Shown: positions 1 to 12,900 of the stretch, piece after piece
Layout of the letters: every line of letters starts with the position of its first letter
Numbering within the stretch: position 1 is the stretch's first letter
Assembly (NCBI GenBank): GCA_033675265.1
Contig: JAUJYZ010001097.1
Span: forward strand, 216,501 to 280,500
DNA length: 64,000 bases
Direction of reading: 5' to 3'
Source: Actinostola sp. cb2023
Taxonomy: Eukaryota > Cnidaria > Anthozoa > Actiniaria > Actinostolidae
Notes under the pieces: generated by a model
Told to the model about the DNA's origin: nothing
Database searches by the model: none
Seen by the model: only the letters and a program-made list of their open reading frames with translations
Position numbers and translations under genes: made by a program

Positions 1-884
1 GGTGACCAACAAAACTAAGTTAGCAAACGGCGAAGTAATGAATTATGGGTAACCATACTATGGCTCTAATGGTGCTTGCTTGGTAGTGACACAGGGTGAC
101 CAACAAAACTAAGTCAACAAACGACGAAGTAAAGAATTATGGGTAACCATACTATGGCTCTAATGGTGCTTGCTTGGTAGTGACACAGGGTGACCAACAA
201 AACTAAGTCAACAAACGACGAAGTAAAGAATTATGGGTAACCATACTATGGCTCTAATGGTGCTTGCTTGGTAGTGACACAGGGTGACCAACAAAACTAA
301 GTCAGCAAACGACGAAGTAAAGAATTATGGGTAACCATACTATGGCTCTAATGGTGCTTGCTTGGTAGTGACACAGGGTGACCAACAAAACTAAGTCAGC
401 AAACGATGAAGTAAAGAATTATGGGTAACCACACTATGGCTCTAATGGTGCTTGCTTGGTAGTGACACAGGGTGACCAACAAAACTAAGTCAACAAACGA
501 CGAAGTAAAGAATTATGGGTAACCACACTATGGCTCTAATGGTGCTTGCTTGGTAGTGACACAGGGTGACCAACAAAACTAAGTCAGCAAACGATGAAGT
601 AAAGAATTATGGGTAACCATACTATGGCTCTAATGGTGCTTGCTTGGTAGTGACACAGGGTGACCAACAAAACTAAGTCAACAAACGACGAAGTAAAGAA
701 TTATGGGTAACCATACTATGGCTCTAATGGTGCTTGCTTGGTAGTGACACAGGGTGACCAACAAAACTAAGTCAGCAAACGATGAAGTAAAGAATTATGG
801 GTAACCATACTATGGCTCTAATGGTGCTTGCTTGGTAGTGACACAGGGTGACCAATAAAACTAAGTCAACAAACGGCGAAGTAT
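1..884. repeat. 94-bp satellite, about 9.4 copies
   Basis: Direct tandem repeat with a period of 94 bp: the motif GGTGACCAACAAAACTAAG recurs at 1, 95, 189, 283, 377, 471, 565, 659, 753 and 847. Units differ by only a few substitutions, so the array is young or homogenised. It runs off the left edge. It lies immediately downstream (transcription sense) of the last exon of the M28-CUB gene and has no coding appearance. Confidence 0.97.
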
Positions 885-899
885 TCCAACACTTCAGTG

Positions 900-967
900 T
901 TACTGTACATATAACGCCAGTGATGATATGGCCATGAGAACAGTGACCACAACGAGGGACTGGGGAC
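900..967 (-). CDS. M28-CUB exon 9 (last): hydrophobic C-terminus
   Basis: Acceptor is TTGGTTGTACAG at 968 and up. The exon adds PQSLVVVTVLMAISSLALYVQ-type hydrophobic residues (21 aa, 487-507) and then TAA at 902-900. It begins with two bases that complete the codon split from exon 8. A hydrophobic tail with no cytosolic basic residues suggests GPI anchoring; a short membrane segment is the alternative. Confidence 0.75.
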
Positions 968-3900
968 CTGTACAACCAAATAACATTACGACGTTACGTT
1001 ACTGTATGTATATAAGAGTCCCGCGCCGTTAAATGACCACAGGAGAGAAGTGAACGACACAGTAGCAGGGGAAGGGCCATAGGGGGGAAGGGATCCCACC
1101 TCCTTTCGTTAAATTCGGAAATAACTAATATTTTGATAGTAAATTAAATAAGTCAAAACATAAACCTGTCCCTCCCCTCCCTCGTTTCTTGGGTGTTCAT
1201 CTCATCAAGACAGGACACCTCCCTAATATAATTGTGAAGGAGATGAGATAGCAGAGAGGAAGTGAGAAGGAGAAGGATGGAAAGAAAACCAAGGAAAATC
1301 AGAAGAAATTAAAGTCGCTACTTTTTCGCGCGTCTCTCATTCTCGCCTGACTTCCCTCGCGTCTTTTCGTCTCGCCTCATTCTCTCGCGGCCCGACCAAC
1401 AGGGGCTGTTTTGCAGTTTTTTACTACTTTTCTTACCGTAAAATCGCGTAGCCCCAGCGGTTGTGCCTTTCGTTGTCCAAGTGATTTTGAATCCCTTCTT
1501 GGTGACATACGCATCCGAGACGAAACGAACTCGCACTGTTTTCTCTGAGGTAGAGATTGACTGTGGTTTGGTCGATCCACAGTAACGCTCTATAACGAAA
1601 CACAGACCACAATGAACAAATGTGTACTGTGCCCTCCCCAGGGGATGGTACTTGGGGTTTAAAGTGACTGTGGTTTGGTCGAGCCACAGTAACGCTCTAT
1701 AACGAAACCAGACCACAATGAACAAATGTGTACTGTGCCCACCCCCAGGGGGTGGTACTTGGGGTTTAAAGTGACTGTGGTTTGGTCGAGCCACAGTATA
1801 CGCTCTTTGACGAAACATAGACCACAATGAACAAATGTGTACGACTGTCTCCTCCCCAGGGAGTGGTACTTGGGGCTTAAAGTGACGGTGATGTCAGTGC
1901 TAAGGATTTTTGTGGCCGAGTTTGAAATGCATTGCCCTTGAAATACGTGACGTCACTGCTTCAAGAATTTACAACAGCGTGCATTCGATCCCCACCCCCT
2001 CCCACTGCGCAGACTATGAAGCAGTCCTTACCCTTGGTGGCACCGGTTGTCACTTCCACATAGTCAGACGTACAGTTGGAACTCTCCTCCAAATCAAAAT
2101 CCATAAACTCCAACATCTGCGGATGTTCAGACTTCTTGATCCAGCTGCAGTTGACGCCATTTGGGTACTCAGAGGGGTAGGATGGAGATGAAATGGTCTC
2201 TTCGTTGCTTTTTATAGGCGAGTCAGTGTTGCAATCTGAAAGAATGAGTATTTATTAGTTTGTAAACAAACCTGAGTCAAATCGTCAAGAAGCGTGGTTG
2301 GACGATATGACGTCACACCACTGTCATGCGTCACAACGCTGACCGTTTCCGCAACCGCGATCAAAATCCAAGATGGCGTCTCGTAGCTCGCTTTTCGAAT
2401 GATTTTTCTCGCAAAAACATTTAAATGTAAGTTAATATTCAGAATTACATGAAAAATGACCAAAATTTGCATTGAGTTCCCCTCGAGAGACATTATTTTG
2501 GCGAATAGTTTAAGAAGAAATCCTAATAAATTGATATTCACAACAACAGTTGAATGGTATTCTTACGTATAAATGGATACTATCCCAAAAAGAAGCATTA
2601 AAATGGCTTCGATCCGCAAGAGCCTTTCAATGGTATCTCACGAACAGCTAAATGGTATCCGATAAATAAGGAGATAATCAGCGCAAATGTTTTGTCCTTA
2701 CGAGCAGTCGAATGGTATCTTTACCGATAGCGTAATCATCTTAGATGGTAGCAGCAACAACGAAGAAATGCAATCGGACACGAGAATACTAGTAAAAACT
2801 CACTGCGCATGCTCGCAAAATGGCGGGAAAATGGCGACGCGCGTTGATCGTTTTTCCAAAACAAAATATTTACATTTTGGCGGGAAAACTAAATTCACGA
2901 AACTTGTTGTTATTAATGGGAACTAGGAGCTCAGCTTTTCACACTTTCTTGGTTTTATTCTTTTCTGTGTCTGGTAAATTTATATGAGAGAAATTCGATT
3001 TATATGTAAAAAACAGCGCATTTTCATTAGTTGTCTATTCTAGGAGCCCATAAGTAGGAGCATCCATGCTACACTTGAGTCAATGTAACGGCGTTTGAAC
3101 AAGTTTGGCTATTTTTAGAACACGAAATTGACCAATCACTGTGCACTTCCTGTTTTATTTGCAGCAACTCGTTTTATTTGTAGCAACTCGTTTTATTTGT
3201 AACAACTCGTTTTATTTGCAGCAACTCGTTTTATTTGTAGCAACTCGTTTTATTTGCAGCAACTCGTTTTATTTGCAGCAACTCGTTTTATTTGCAGCAA
3301 CTCATTTTATTTGTAGCAACTCGTTTTATTTGTAGCAACTCGTTTTATTTGCAGCAACTATTTGCAGCAACTCGTTTTATTTGCTGCAACTCGTTTTATT
3401 TGCAGCAACTCGTTTTATTTGTAGCAACTCGTTTTATTTGTAGCAACTCGTTTTATTTGCAGCAACTCGTTTTATTTGCAGCAACTCGTTTTATTTGTAG
3501 CAACTCGTTTTATTTGTAGCAACTCGTTTTATTTGCAGCAACTCGTTTTATTTGCAGCAACTCGTTTTATTTGCAGCAACTCGTTTTATTTGCTGCAACT
3601 CGTTTTATTTGCAGCAACTCGTTTTATTTGTAGCAACTCGTTTTATTTGTAGCAACTCGTTTTATTTGCAGCAACTTGTTTTATTTGTAGCAACTCGTTT
3701 TATTTGTAGCAACTCGTTTTATTTGCAGCAACTCGTTTTATTTGTAGCAACTCGTTTTATTTGCAGCAACTCGTTTTATTTGCAGCAACTCGTTTTATTT
3801 GCAGCAACTCGTTTTATTTGCTGCAACTCGTTTTATTTGCAGCAACTCGTTTTATTTGCAGCAACTCGTTTTATTTGCAGTAACTCGTTTTATTTGCAGC

Positions 3901-6900
3901 AACTCGTTTTATTTGCTGCAACTCGTTAATTTGCAGCAACAGTGATTGGTCAATTTCGTGTTCTAAAAATAGCCAAACTTGTTCAAACGCCGTGACAGAC
4001 TTTAATGCATGGATGCTCCTACTTATGGGCTCCTGTCTATTCTGATTCTGTAGTCGACTTAAGCCATGTAACGAGCATGCACAATACGCTTTTCACCCAT
4101 GTCAGTAAAATACAATCTCGTCCCCAGAGCCTGGGTTTCTTTCGGCCAGTGGCGAAGTAAAATAGTTCATGCTTACACGATTTTTGAGAAACCGAACAAT
4201 CTCGTTCAGTCATTTTGTGTACCGCGCCCACGAGTGCGTCAGCGGTCTTCCCCATGAATGTAATCATGTCGGGTGTCACGTGGTCCATGTCGTCACACAT
4301 TTCATGGTAACAAGTCTTCATGTAACCACGGAAGTCCGCTGTGTCTGTTATAAATACCGCTGGCCAGGAATTCGCACTGTTCCAAAATTGGGCGTGGTCA
4401 CTCCTGACGAAATCTACCATGGCATCTTGCATTTCAGATGGAAGGGAGGTTGTTTTGCCATTAAATGGCAAGGGAATGCTCATGGCTTGAAAACGTCCTG
4501 TCAACAGAAATGTACGGATATTAGGGACTATTCTCACTGCTAAAAATGCCGCGAAATGCGAGCGGGCGTTAGGTTAAAGGCCCAATTCCCTTGGCAATTC
4601 CCTGGCTAGAGTTCACAGCATTGCCATATGCTTTTAGTTTGATATTTAAGACCCCTCGCACCCCAGTTCAGGGCTTTTTGATGATTTCAGAAAGGCGGCA
4701 AGGTTGTTCGTTCGACCCACCCTCCTCTCCTTCAGCGACACTCTCTACCTGACCAGGAGACCTGACGTAATACTCGTCCGCTTTTTCGCGCCCCGCTCAT
4801 AGCCTCGGTCAAATCTCATTCCTCCCATAACTTAACCAACGAGTCTATGAGCGGACACATTTAGGAGTGAGAATGGGTTACTATTCGACGAGTGGGTTAC
4901 CTGTGGTACCACTAACCACAGGTAGCGCACTCATATGAAAACGACTCTATTCGACGAGTGGGTTACCTGTGGTACCACTAACCACAGGTAGCCCACTCAT
5001 ACCAAAACGACTCTAAATCGAAATTCAAAGATTATGTTACAGACCTTGATCGAAGTTTGAAACCAACCAAGTAGCCAGTGCCTTATCGTCGTCTTTTCTT
5101 CCAATGACGGCTAGAAAATCTCCCCTGAATTGATTACTCTGAATCTTCCCGTATTCAGTAGGCAAATACTTCTTAACCAAATCTGGTAGATTTTGAGAGT
5201 TAGGTATGGTGTTGTAGTTCATGATCGTCTCCAGAATGAACGCACCCTGTAGTGTGCCCCCGGTACCATTTAGCTGCCTGTAGAACGTAAGTGTTACATT
5301 AGGGATAGGCGACTTGCACTAAGAGGTCACGTGACCCTAACTCCCATAAATCAAACATCAGTGTCAAAATGAACTCCAGAAATGAAAAGAGCAGCTCGAA
5401 ATTAGTAAAAGAGCGAAGTTTCAGCGCATAATGTTTGACACAGGAGAAATGACATTATTGTATCTATACTTGTGCAGATTACCTGGTCACTGTATTGTAT
5501 CTATACTTGTACAGATAACCTGGTCACTGTATTGTATCTATACTTGTACAGATTACCTGGTCACTGTATTGTATCTATACTTGTACAGATTACCTGGTCA
5601 CTGTATTGTATCTATACTTGTATAGATTACCTGGTCACTGTATTGTATCTATACTTGTACAGATTACCTGGCCACTGTATTGTATCTATACTTGTATAGA
5701 TTACCTGGTCACTGTATTGTATCTATGCTTGACGTATAGATTACCTGGTCACTGTATTGTATCTATACTTGTACAGATTACCTGGTCACTGTATTGTATC
5801 TATACTTGTACAGATTACCTGGTCACTGTATTGTATCTATACTTGTACAGATTACCTGGTCACTGTATTGTATCTATACTTGTACACATTACCTGGTCAC
5901 TGTATTGTATCTATACTTGTACAGATTACCTGGTCACTGTATTGTATCTATACTTGTACACATTACCTGGTCACTGTATTGTATCTATACTTGTATAGAT
6001 TACCTGGTCACTGTATTGTATCTATACTTGTGCAGATTACCTGGTCACTGTATTGTATCTATATTTGTACAGATTACCTGGTCACTGTATTGTATCTATA
6101 CTTGTACAGATTACCTGGTCACTGTATTGTATCTATACTTGTACAGATTACCTGGTCACTGTATTGTATCTATACTTGTACAGATTACCTGGTCACTGTA
6201 TTGTATCTATACTTGTGCAGATTACCTGGTCACTGTATTGTATCTATACTTGTACAGATTACCTGGTCACTGTATTGTATCTATACTTGTACAGATTACC
6301 TGGTCACTGTATTGTATCTATACTTGTACACATTACCTGGTCACTGTATTGTATCTATACTTGTACACATTACCTGGTCACTGTATTGTATCTATACTTG
6401 TACAGATTACCTGGTCACAGTATTGTATCTATACTTGTACAGATTACCTGGTCACTGTATTGTATCTATACTTGTACAGATTACCTGGTCACTGTATTGT
6501 ATCTATACTTGTATAGATTACCTGGTCACTGTATTGTATCTATACTTGTACAGATTACCTGGTCACTGTATTGTATCTATACTTGTACAGATTTCCTGGT
6601 CACTGTATTGTATCTATACTTGTACAGATTACCTTAATGTCACTGTATTGTATCTATACTTGTACAGATTACCTGCATGGTCACTGTATTGTATCTATAC
6701 TTGTACAGATTACCTGGTCACTGTATTGTATCTATACTTGTACACATTACCTGGTCAGGTTCTTGACAAAGAAACCACTTCCACAAAGCGTTCCACTACA
6801 AGAACAACTGGACAGATTGGCACATGCTTGGTTTTCCTCAAGGTCAAAGGCCACAAACAGCAATGTGTGGTTCTGCTTGCATTTAGCGTTATCTATTATC

Positions 6901-9900
6901 AACCAAATATAGATCAGTTATCTTCCCGTGCGTCTGTACTCTTAGATGCACAGATGACGTCAAAATGTGAAAAGTTGTAGAATTTCAGATTTTATCAACA
7001 TTTTGAAGATACGATTAATTAGGGTTTAATCACGTAATTTCAAAACTTATAGGACAAAAAATGATTATCATAGCTGGAAAGAGCTCGTTGAAATTAGTAA
7101 AAATGTGAAGTTTGGAAAAGATCGCTTCACAAATTGCGAAGATATGAATTTTCAAAAATCGAAATTTTGGCAACTCTTGCCTCCAACAAAGGTTTTCAAT
7201 TTTTGAAAATTCATATCTTCGTAATTTGTGGTGCGATCTTTTCCAAACTTCACATTTTTACTAATTTCAACGAGCTCTTTCCAGCTATGATAATCATTTT
7301 TTTTCCTATGAGTTTTGAAATTATGTGATAAACCCTCATTTGTGGAGCGATCTTTTCCAAACTTCACATTTTTACTAATTTCAACGAGCTCTCTTTCCAG
7401 CTATGATAATCATTTTTTCAGTTGTCCTATCACAGGAAGCCCAAGCTGTAGTTTTGTGGAGAATATCGTAAACATATTTTCTCCTGTAAATACTGTAATA
7501 AAAGACTTGAAACTGTGGTAGTGTCTTGTGGTCTTTATTTACTATCCCTGTGCAAATTTTCAGCGAATTTCAGCATTTTTTAGTGTCTCCCCTCACCCAG
7601 TAAAGAAAGAAGGGGAGACACTAAAAAATGCTGAAATTCGCTGAACTAAATTTGCACAGGTATAGTAAATAAAGACCACAAGACACTACCACAGTTTCAA
7701 GTCTTTTATTACAGTATTTACAGGAGAAAATATTTTTACGATATTCTCCACAAAACCACAGCTTGGGCTTCCTGTGGTCCTATGAGTTTTGAAATTAAGT
7801 GATAAACCCTCATTACTCGGGCTCTTCCGAAGGAAGCCCGAGTTATAAAATGCGTATTTCGGTAGTAGTAGTAGTAGTTTTGTTCGGCTCAAGGATGACG
7901 AAAGTATGCGACGTATTTAATCGTATCGAGTTTCAAGATTACTCAGCAGATAAGAAAAGACAAACGACACACAGGACTCAAGTAGATTATGAATCTTAGT
8001 TTTGAAAGCAACATGTCGTTAATAATCCGTTACTGAGCAGCTTCGTATTATGTCTCTGAAGCTAGAGAGCAAGGGTTTGATTTTTCAGTAGATTTTGTTT
8101 AGATAGCTAATATCGCTTTGCTTGCTGCCTGACTGTCGTCACGCGCCGTGAAAAACCGTTTAAAAAGTATCCGGCAATAAAACGAAACACATTTCTCAGA
8201 TATATAATGATGGATGTTTATTCGATTCGACGTTTGAAAAATTCAGAAGGAAAAGAAATCGTAGAAATCATACTTCAAAACTTCATCAATTAAAGCAAAG
8301 CTAAACAAGCTCAATGTCCGAAATTTGGGGTCATGCCAAAGTTGTTTTAATAGCCTATTTATATACTTGCACAATACAAAAGCGCATTAATTTTAGAACC
8401 GCGGCACAGCGCTATTTAAAGCAGAATTTCCACGCTGAAAACAAGTCAGTGAACGGCAAAAATACAATCAAAATCAAAACGTCATTAGAGATTAGGGATC
8501 TGTTACAGAAGAAGACGCTCAATGAGCGTATAGTCGGGTATTTAATATGACAATGAGAGTTGCGTGACGAGAAACAATTTATGTCGATGACTCATAAAGA
8601 TTCGTGTAGGTACGTCTGTATTACATATTTAAACGTACTTGAGGTCACTTGAGGTTGCATATTGATATCGCCACAAACGTGTCAAATAGTTATTGTTCGC
8701 TCAGCTATACATAGTCTCCCTCGTCACGCAACTGTCAGGCATTGTCAGGTCTCTCCTCACTCAAGCATGTTAAGGCCTGGGTCTCCAGAGGGAATCGACC
8801 CCCCGCGTAGATTTAATATCTTTCGCTTAAAAAAGCAGGTTTGTGTTTAAATCTGCATGATTTTCATGTCGTATACCATGGGAATTGCTTAAGGTAAAGG
8901 ATCTGGACATGTTTTGGTATAGTAGTGTTATCGGTTGGTTGTCACATGACCATAAACCCGCCAAAAATAACGTAAAAATACGGGCCGACTTTATCACGTT
9001 TATTACCAAACGTTTTTGGTGTTAAATCATTAAGCCCGTTGAAACAAACAATAATCCGTGTGGAATGGATGTCTACAGATTTGTGGTACTGAGAAAAATA
9101 AAACACAAAATTGAAAAACATGGTCACGTGACCTGTTTTGTCGATTATCTCCCAAAAAAGCAACGAGGGACAACCATTCCAGGCAGAATTGAAAAGATCT
9201 CTACAAATGTCATTCATTAATGCGTTATTGATCATTCCTAGAAAAGTTTCTATACGGCCCATTTTCAACTGAATTTCTTAAAACTTCAAGATCACGTGGT
9301 CGATCACGTGACACACCTTATACCATCATGACCACTAAATTTTAAAGACTTCAAGGGACTAAAGCATTTGACCGAGTTTTATTCTCAAAGCCTTACTATT
9401 CGTTCTGTAGTAAATAAAATCGTGATTTTATACTAACAAGACGCTCAATGAGCGTACACTCGGGCTTATGAAAAGGACAATGTCAGTTGCGTGAGGAGAG
9501 ACCTGACAATGACTGACAGTTGCGTGACGAGGGAGACTATATGTCTGCCAGATGAAGGGCTATACGATCTCGATTTACGAACATTGACCTTGCTCGCCTT
9601 AAATGCTTTGATGTAGTTTTGAAGTACGATTTTTACGATTCCTTTCCTTCTGAATTTTTCAAACGTGGAATAAAATAAACATCCATCATGAGTTAGAACT
9701 TCGTATTTTTAAACATCCAGTTGATTCAGTATGATGTGACAAAGCTCGACCAATCTGCTGTCTCTGCCTATACATTAAAATATCTTGTTCGATTTATCTC
9801 GAAATCAGAAAGGAATTATCGATTAAAAATCAAAAGCTGCTTCTGTTAGATTAAGATGTGACCTCAAGTGACCTCAAATACGTTTAAATACGTATGACAG

Positions 9901-12900
9901 CGTACTTTCAAGAGTCGGAGATCTTTATCTATGAGTCACCGACCGAAATAGTCTCCCTTGTCACTGAGCGTCTTCTTCTGCAATAGATCCCTAAAATCTA
10001 AGGACGTTTTGATTTCGATTGTATTTTTGCCGTTCACTGACCTGTTTTGAGCGTGGAAATTCTGTTTTAAATAGCCTACGCGGCAGTTCTATATAAAATG
10101 AAAAGGACAATGTCAGTTGCGTGAGGAGAGACCTGACAATGACTGACAGTTGCGTGACGAGGGAGATTACATGTCTGCCAGATGAAGGGGGCTATACGAT
10201 TTACGAACATTGACCTTGCTTGCCTTAAAAGACTAGTACGTAAATCGTTCAAAATTTGATTTAGCTGAAACTTCACTTAGATAATCTCAAAGACCCATAC
10301 AATCACTGGTTAATTTTTTTCTCAAAAATTCCAATGGGAAGTAATACATTTTATGAATATTTAGAGATGTCAGTGACGTCACTGACTCAACCCAAACTCA
10401 GCTCCATACATTTCTTTGTATTTTGTGATCAAAATATCTGAACGGTTTGTTCAGATAACAGCTCTGCCCTGAAGAAAACTAGTCAAACAATCAAACCTAA
10501 GCACATACAAGGTAAGAAAACTCCTTCACACAAACGTTTAGCTTCATAGAAATAAAATAGTTCAAGACATTAAACATGAAGAAATGTATGGAGCGAAGCT
10601 GTGACGATTCTTTGGGTTGAGTCAGTGACGTCACTGGCACCTCTAAAGATTTATAAAAATGTATTACTTTCCATTGGAATTTTTGAGAAAAAAATTAACC
10701 AGTGATTGTATGGGTCTTTGAGAATATTTCAGTGAAGTTTCAGCTAAATCAAACTTTGAACGATTTACGTACTAGTCCCCCTTTAAATGCTTTGATGTAG
10801 TTTTGAAGAACGATTTTTACGATTCCTTTTCCTTCTGAATTTTTCAAACGTGGAATAAAATAAACATCCATCATGAGCTACTGAAAATAACTCGACTGGC
10901 TCGACTGTTTGCATGACTTCTGTACATATAGCTTTCTGTCAATAGATGGAGTTATACATGACCGTTGTACGGCGTTGGTTGTGAGTTTAATTATAACAAG
11001 AGTCCGCGGAGATCTTTATCTATGAGTCAGACACAAGTCTCCCTCGTCATTGAGCGTCTTCTTCTATAATAGATCCCTAAAATCTAAGGACGTTTTGATT
11101 TCGATTGTATTTTTGCCGTTCACTGACCTGTTTTGAGCGTGGAAATTCGGTTTTAAATCAACGGTTCTAAAATTAGGTCGCCGGTAATAGATGTATGACT
11201 CAGATAAGGATCACTTTACAACTGTCATCTTACTGAAAAGAACACGGATTTTCGAACATTGACCTTGCTCGATCGCCTTTGTCTCAATTCATTTTTGGAT
11301 ATGAGTTCGAGTTCGTGGAAAGGCGTTATAGAACAGCCGATAAAACACGGGCTTTAAACAGGCTCATTTCACAGACAAAAGCATACGGCTATTCGTGTGG
11401 GCCCACTCTGAAAGATGTCGTTTCATTTATAACAAAAGCAAACGCGCCTTAGCTTCATCGTGGAATGATCAACTACAATCCTGAACTTAATAGCTTGAAG
11501 ATCTATGATGAGAAATCTTGAAACTCGATAGGATCAAATACATCGCATTCTTCGCATTTTTTTGTCATTCCTTCACCTGAAAAAAAATATAACAAGACGC
11601 TCAATGAGCGTACACTCGGGCTTATGAAAAGGACAATGTCAGTTGCGTGAGGAGAGACCTGACAATGACTGACAGTTGCGTGACGAGGGAGACTATATGT
11701 CTGCCAGATGAAGGGCTATACGATCTCGATTTACGAACTATTGACCTTGCTTTCCTTAAATGCTTTGATGTAGTTTTGAAGTACGATTTTTACGATTCCT
11801 TTTCCTTCTGAATTTTTCAAACGTGGAATAAAATAAACATCCATCATGAGTTACTGAAAATAACTCGACTGGCTCGACTGTTTGCATGACTTCTGTACAT
11901 ATAGCTTTCTGTCAATAGATGGAGTTATACATGACCGGCGTTGGTCGTGAGTTTAATTATAACAAGAGTCCGCGGAGATCTTTATCTATGAGTCAGACAC
12001 AATTCTCCCTCGTCATTGAGCGTCTTCTTCTGTAATAGATCCCTAAAATCTAAGGACGTTTTGATTTCGATTGTATTTTTGCCGTTCACTGACCTGTTTT
12101 GAGCGTGGAAATTCGGTTTTAAATCAACGGTTCTAAAATTAGGTCGCCTAATAGATGTATGACTCAGATAAGGATCACTTTACAACTGTCATCTTACTGA
12201 AAAGAACACGAATTTTTCAAACGTGGAATAAAATAAACATCCATCGTGAGTTACTGAAAATAACTCGACTGGTTCGATTGTTTGCATGACTTCTGTACAT
12301 ATAGCTTTCTGTCAATAGATGTTGCTACATCGCTGGTCGTGAGTTTAATTATAAATACTCAAGGACATAACTGTACACGTAATATTACAATTAAGCAACA
12401 AACATCGCATAGCGAGGTCATGTTCATTTGCTTTTCAATTCATTTTTGGATATGAGTTCGAGTTCGTGGAAAGGCGTTATAGAACAGCCGATAAAACACG
12501 GGCTTTAAACAGGCTCATTTCACAGACAAAAGCATACGGCTATTCGTGTGGGCCCACTCTGAAAGATGTCGTTTCATTTATAACAAAAGCAAACGCGCCT
12601 TAGCTTCATCGTGGAATGATCAACTACAATCCTGAACTTAATAGCTTGAAGATCTATGATGAGAAATCTTGAAACTCGATAGGATCAAATACATCGCATT
12701 CTTCGCATTTTTTTGTCATTCCTTCACCTGAAAAAAAAAAAAAAAAAAAGAAAGTGTATTTTCTAACTCGGGCTTCCTTCGGAAGGGCCGAGTAATAATA
12801 AAAAGAAAAAAAAGAAAGTGTATTTTCTAACTCGGGCTTCCTTCGGAAGGGCCCGAGTAACAAGACGCTCAATGAGCGTACACTCGGGCTTATGAAAAGG

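Noticed and set aside
1..884. CRISPR-like array
   Set aside because: Units are contiguous 94-bp repeats with no unique spacers, and the genome is eukaryotic.
3141..3929. Open frames QQLVLFAATRFICSN repeated
   Set aside because: 19-bp tandem array inside a foldback element; no start context, no splice sites, no codon bias.
5431..6980. Long plus-strand open frames of LYLYRLPGHCIVSIL-type repeats
   Set aside because: They are translations of the 37-bp intronic minisatellite; three units (111 bp) keep all frames open by chance. The real coding sequence there is on the minus strand.
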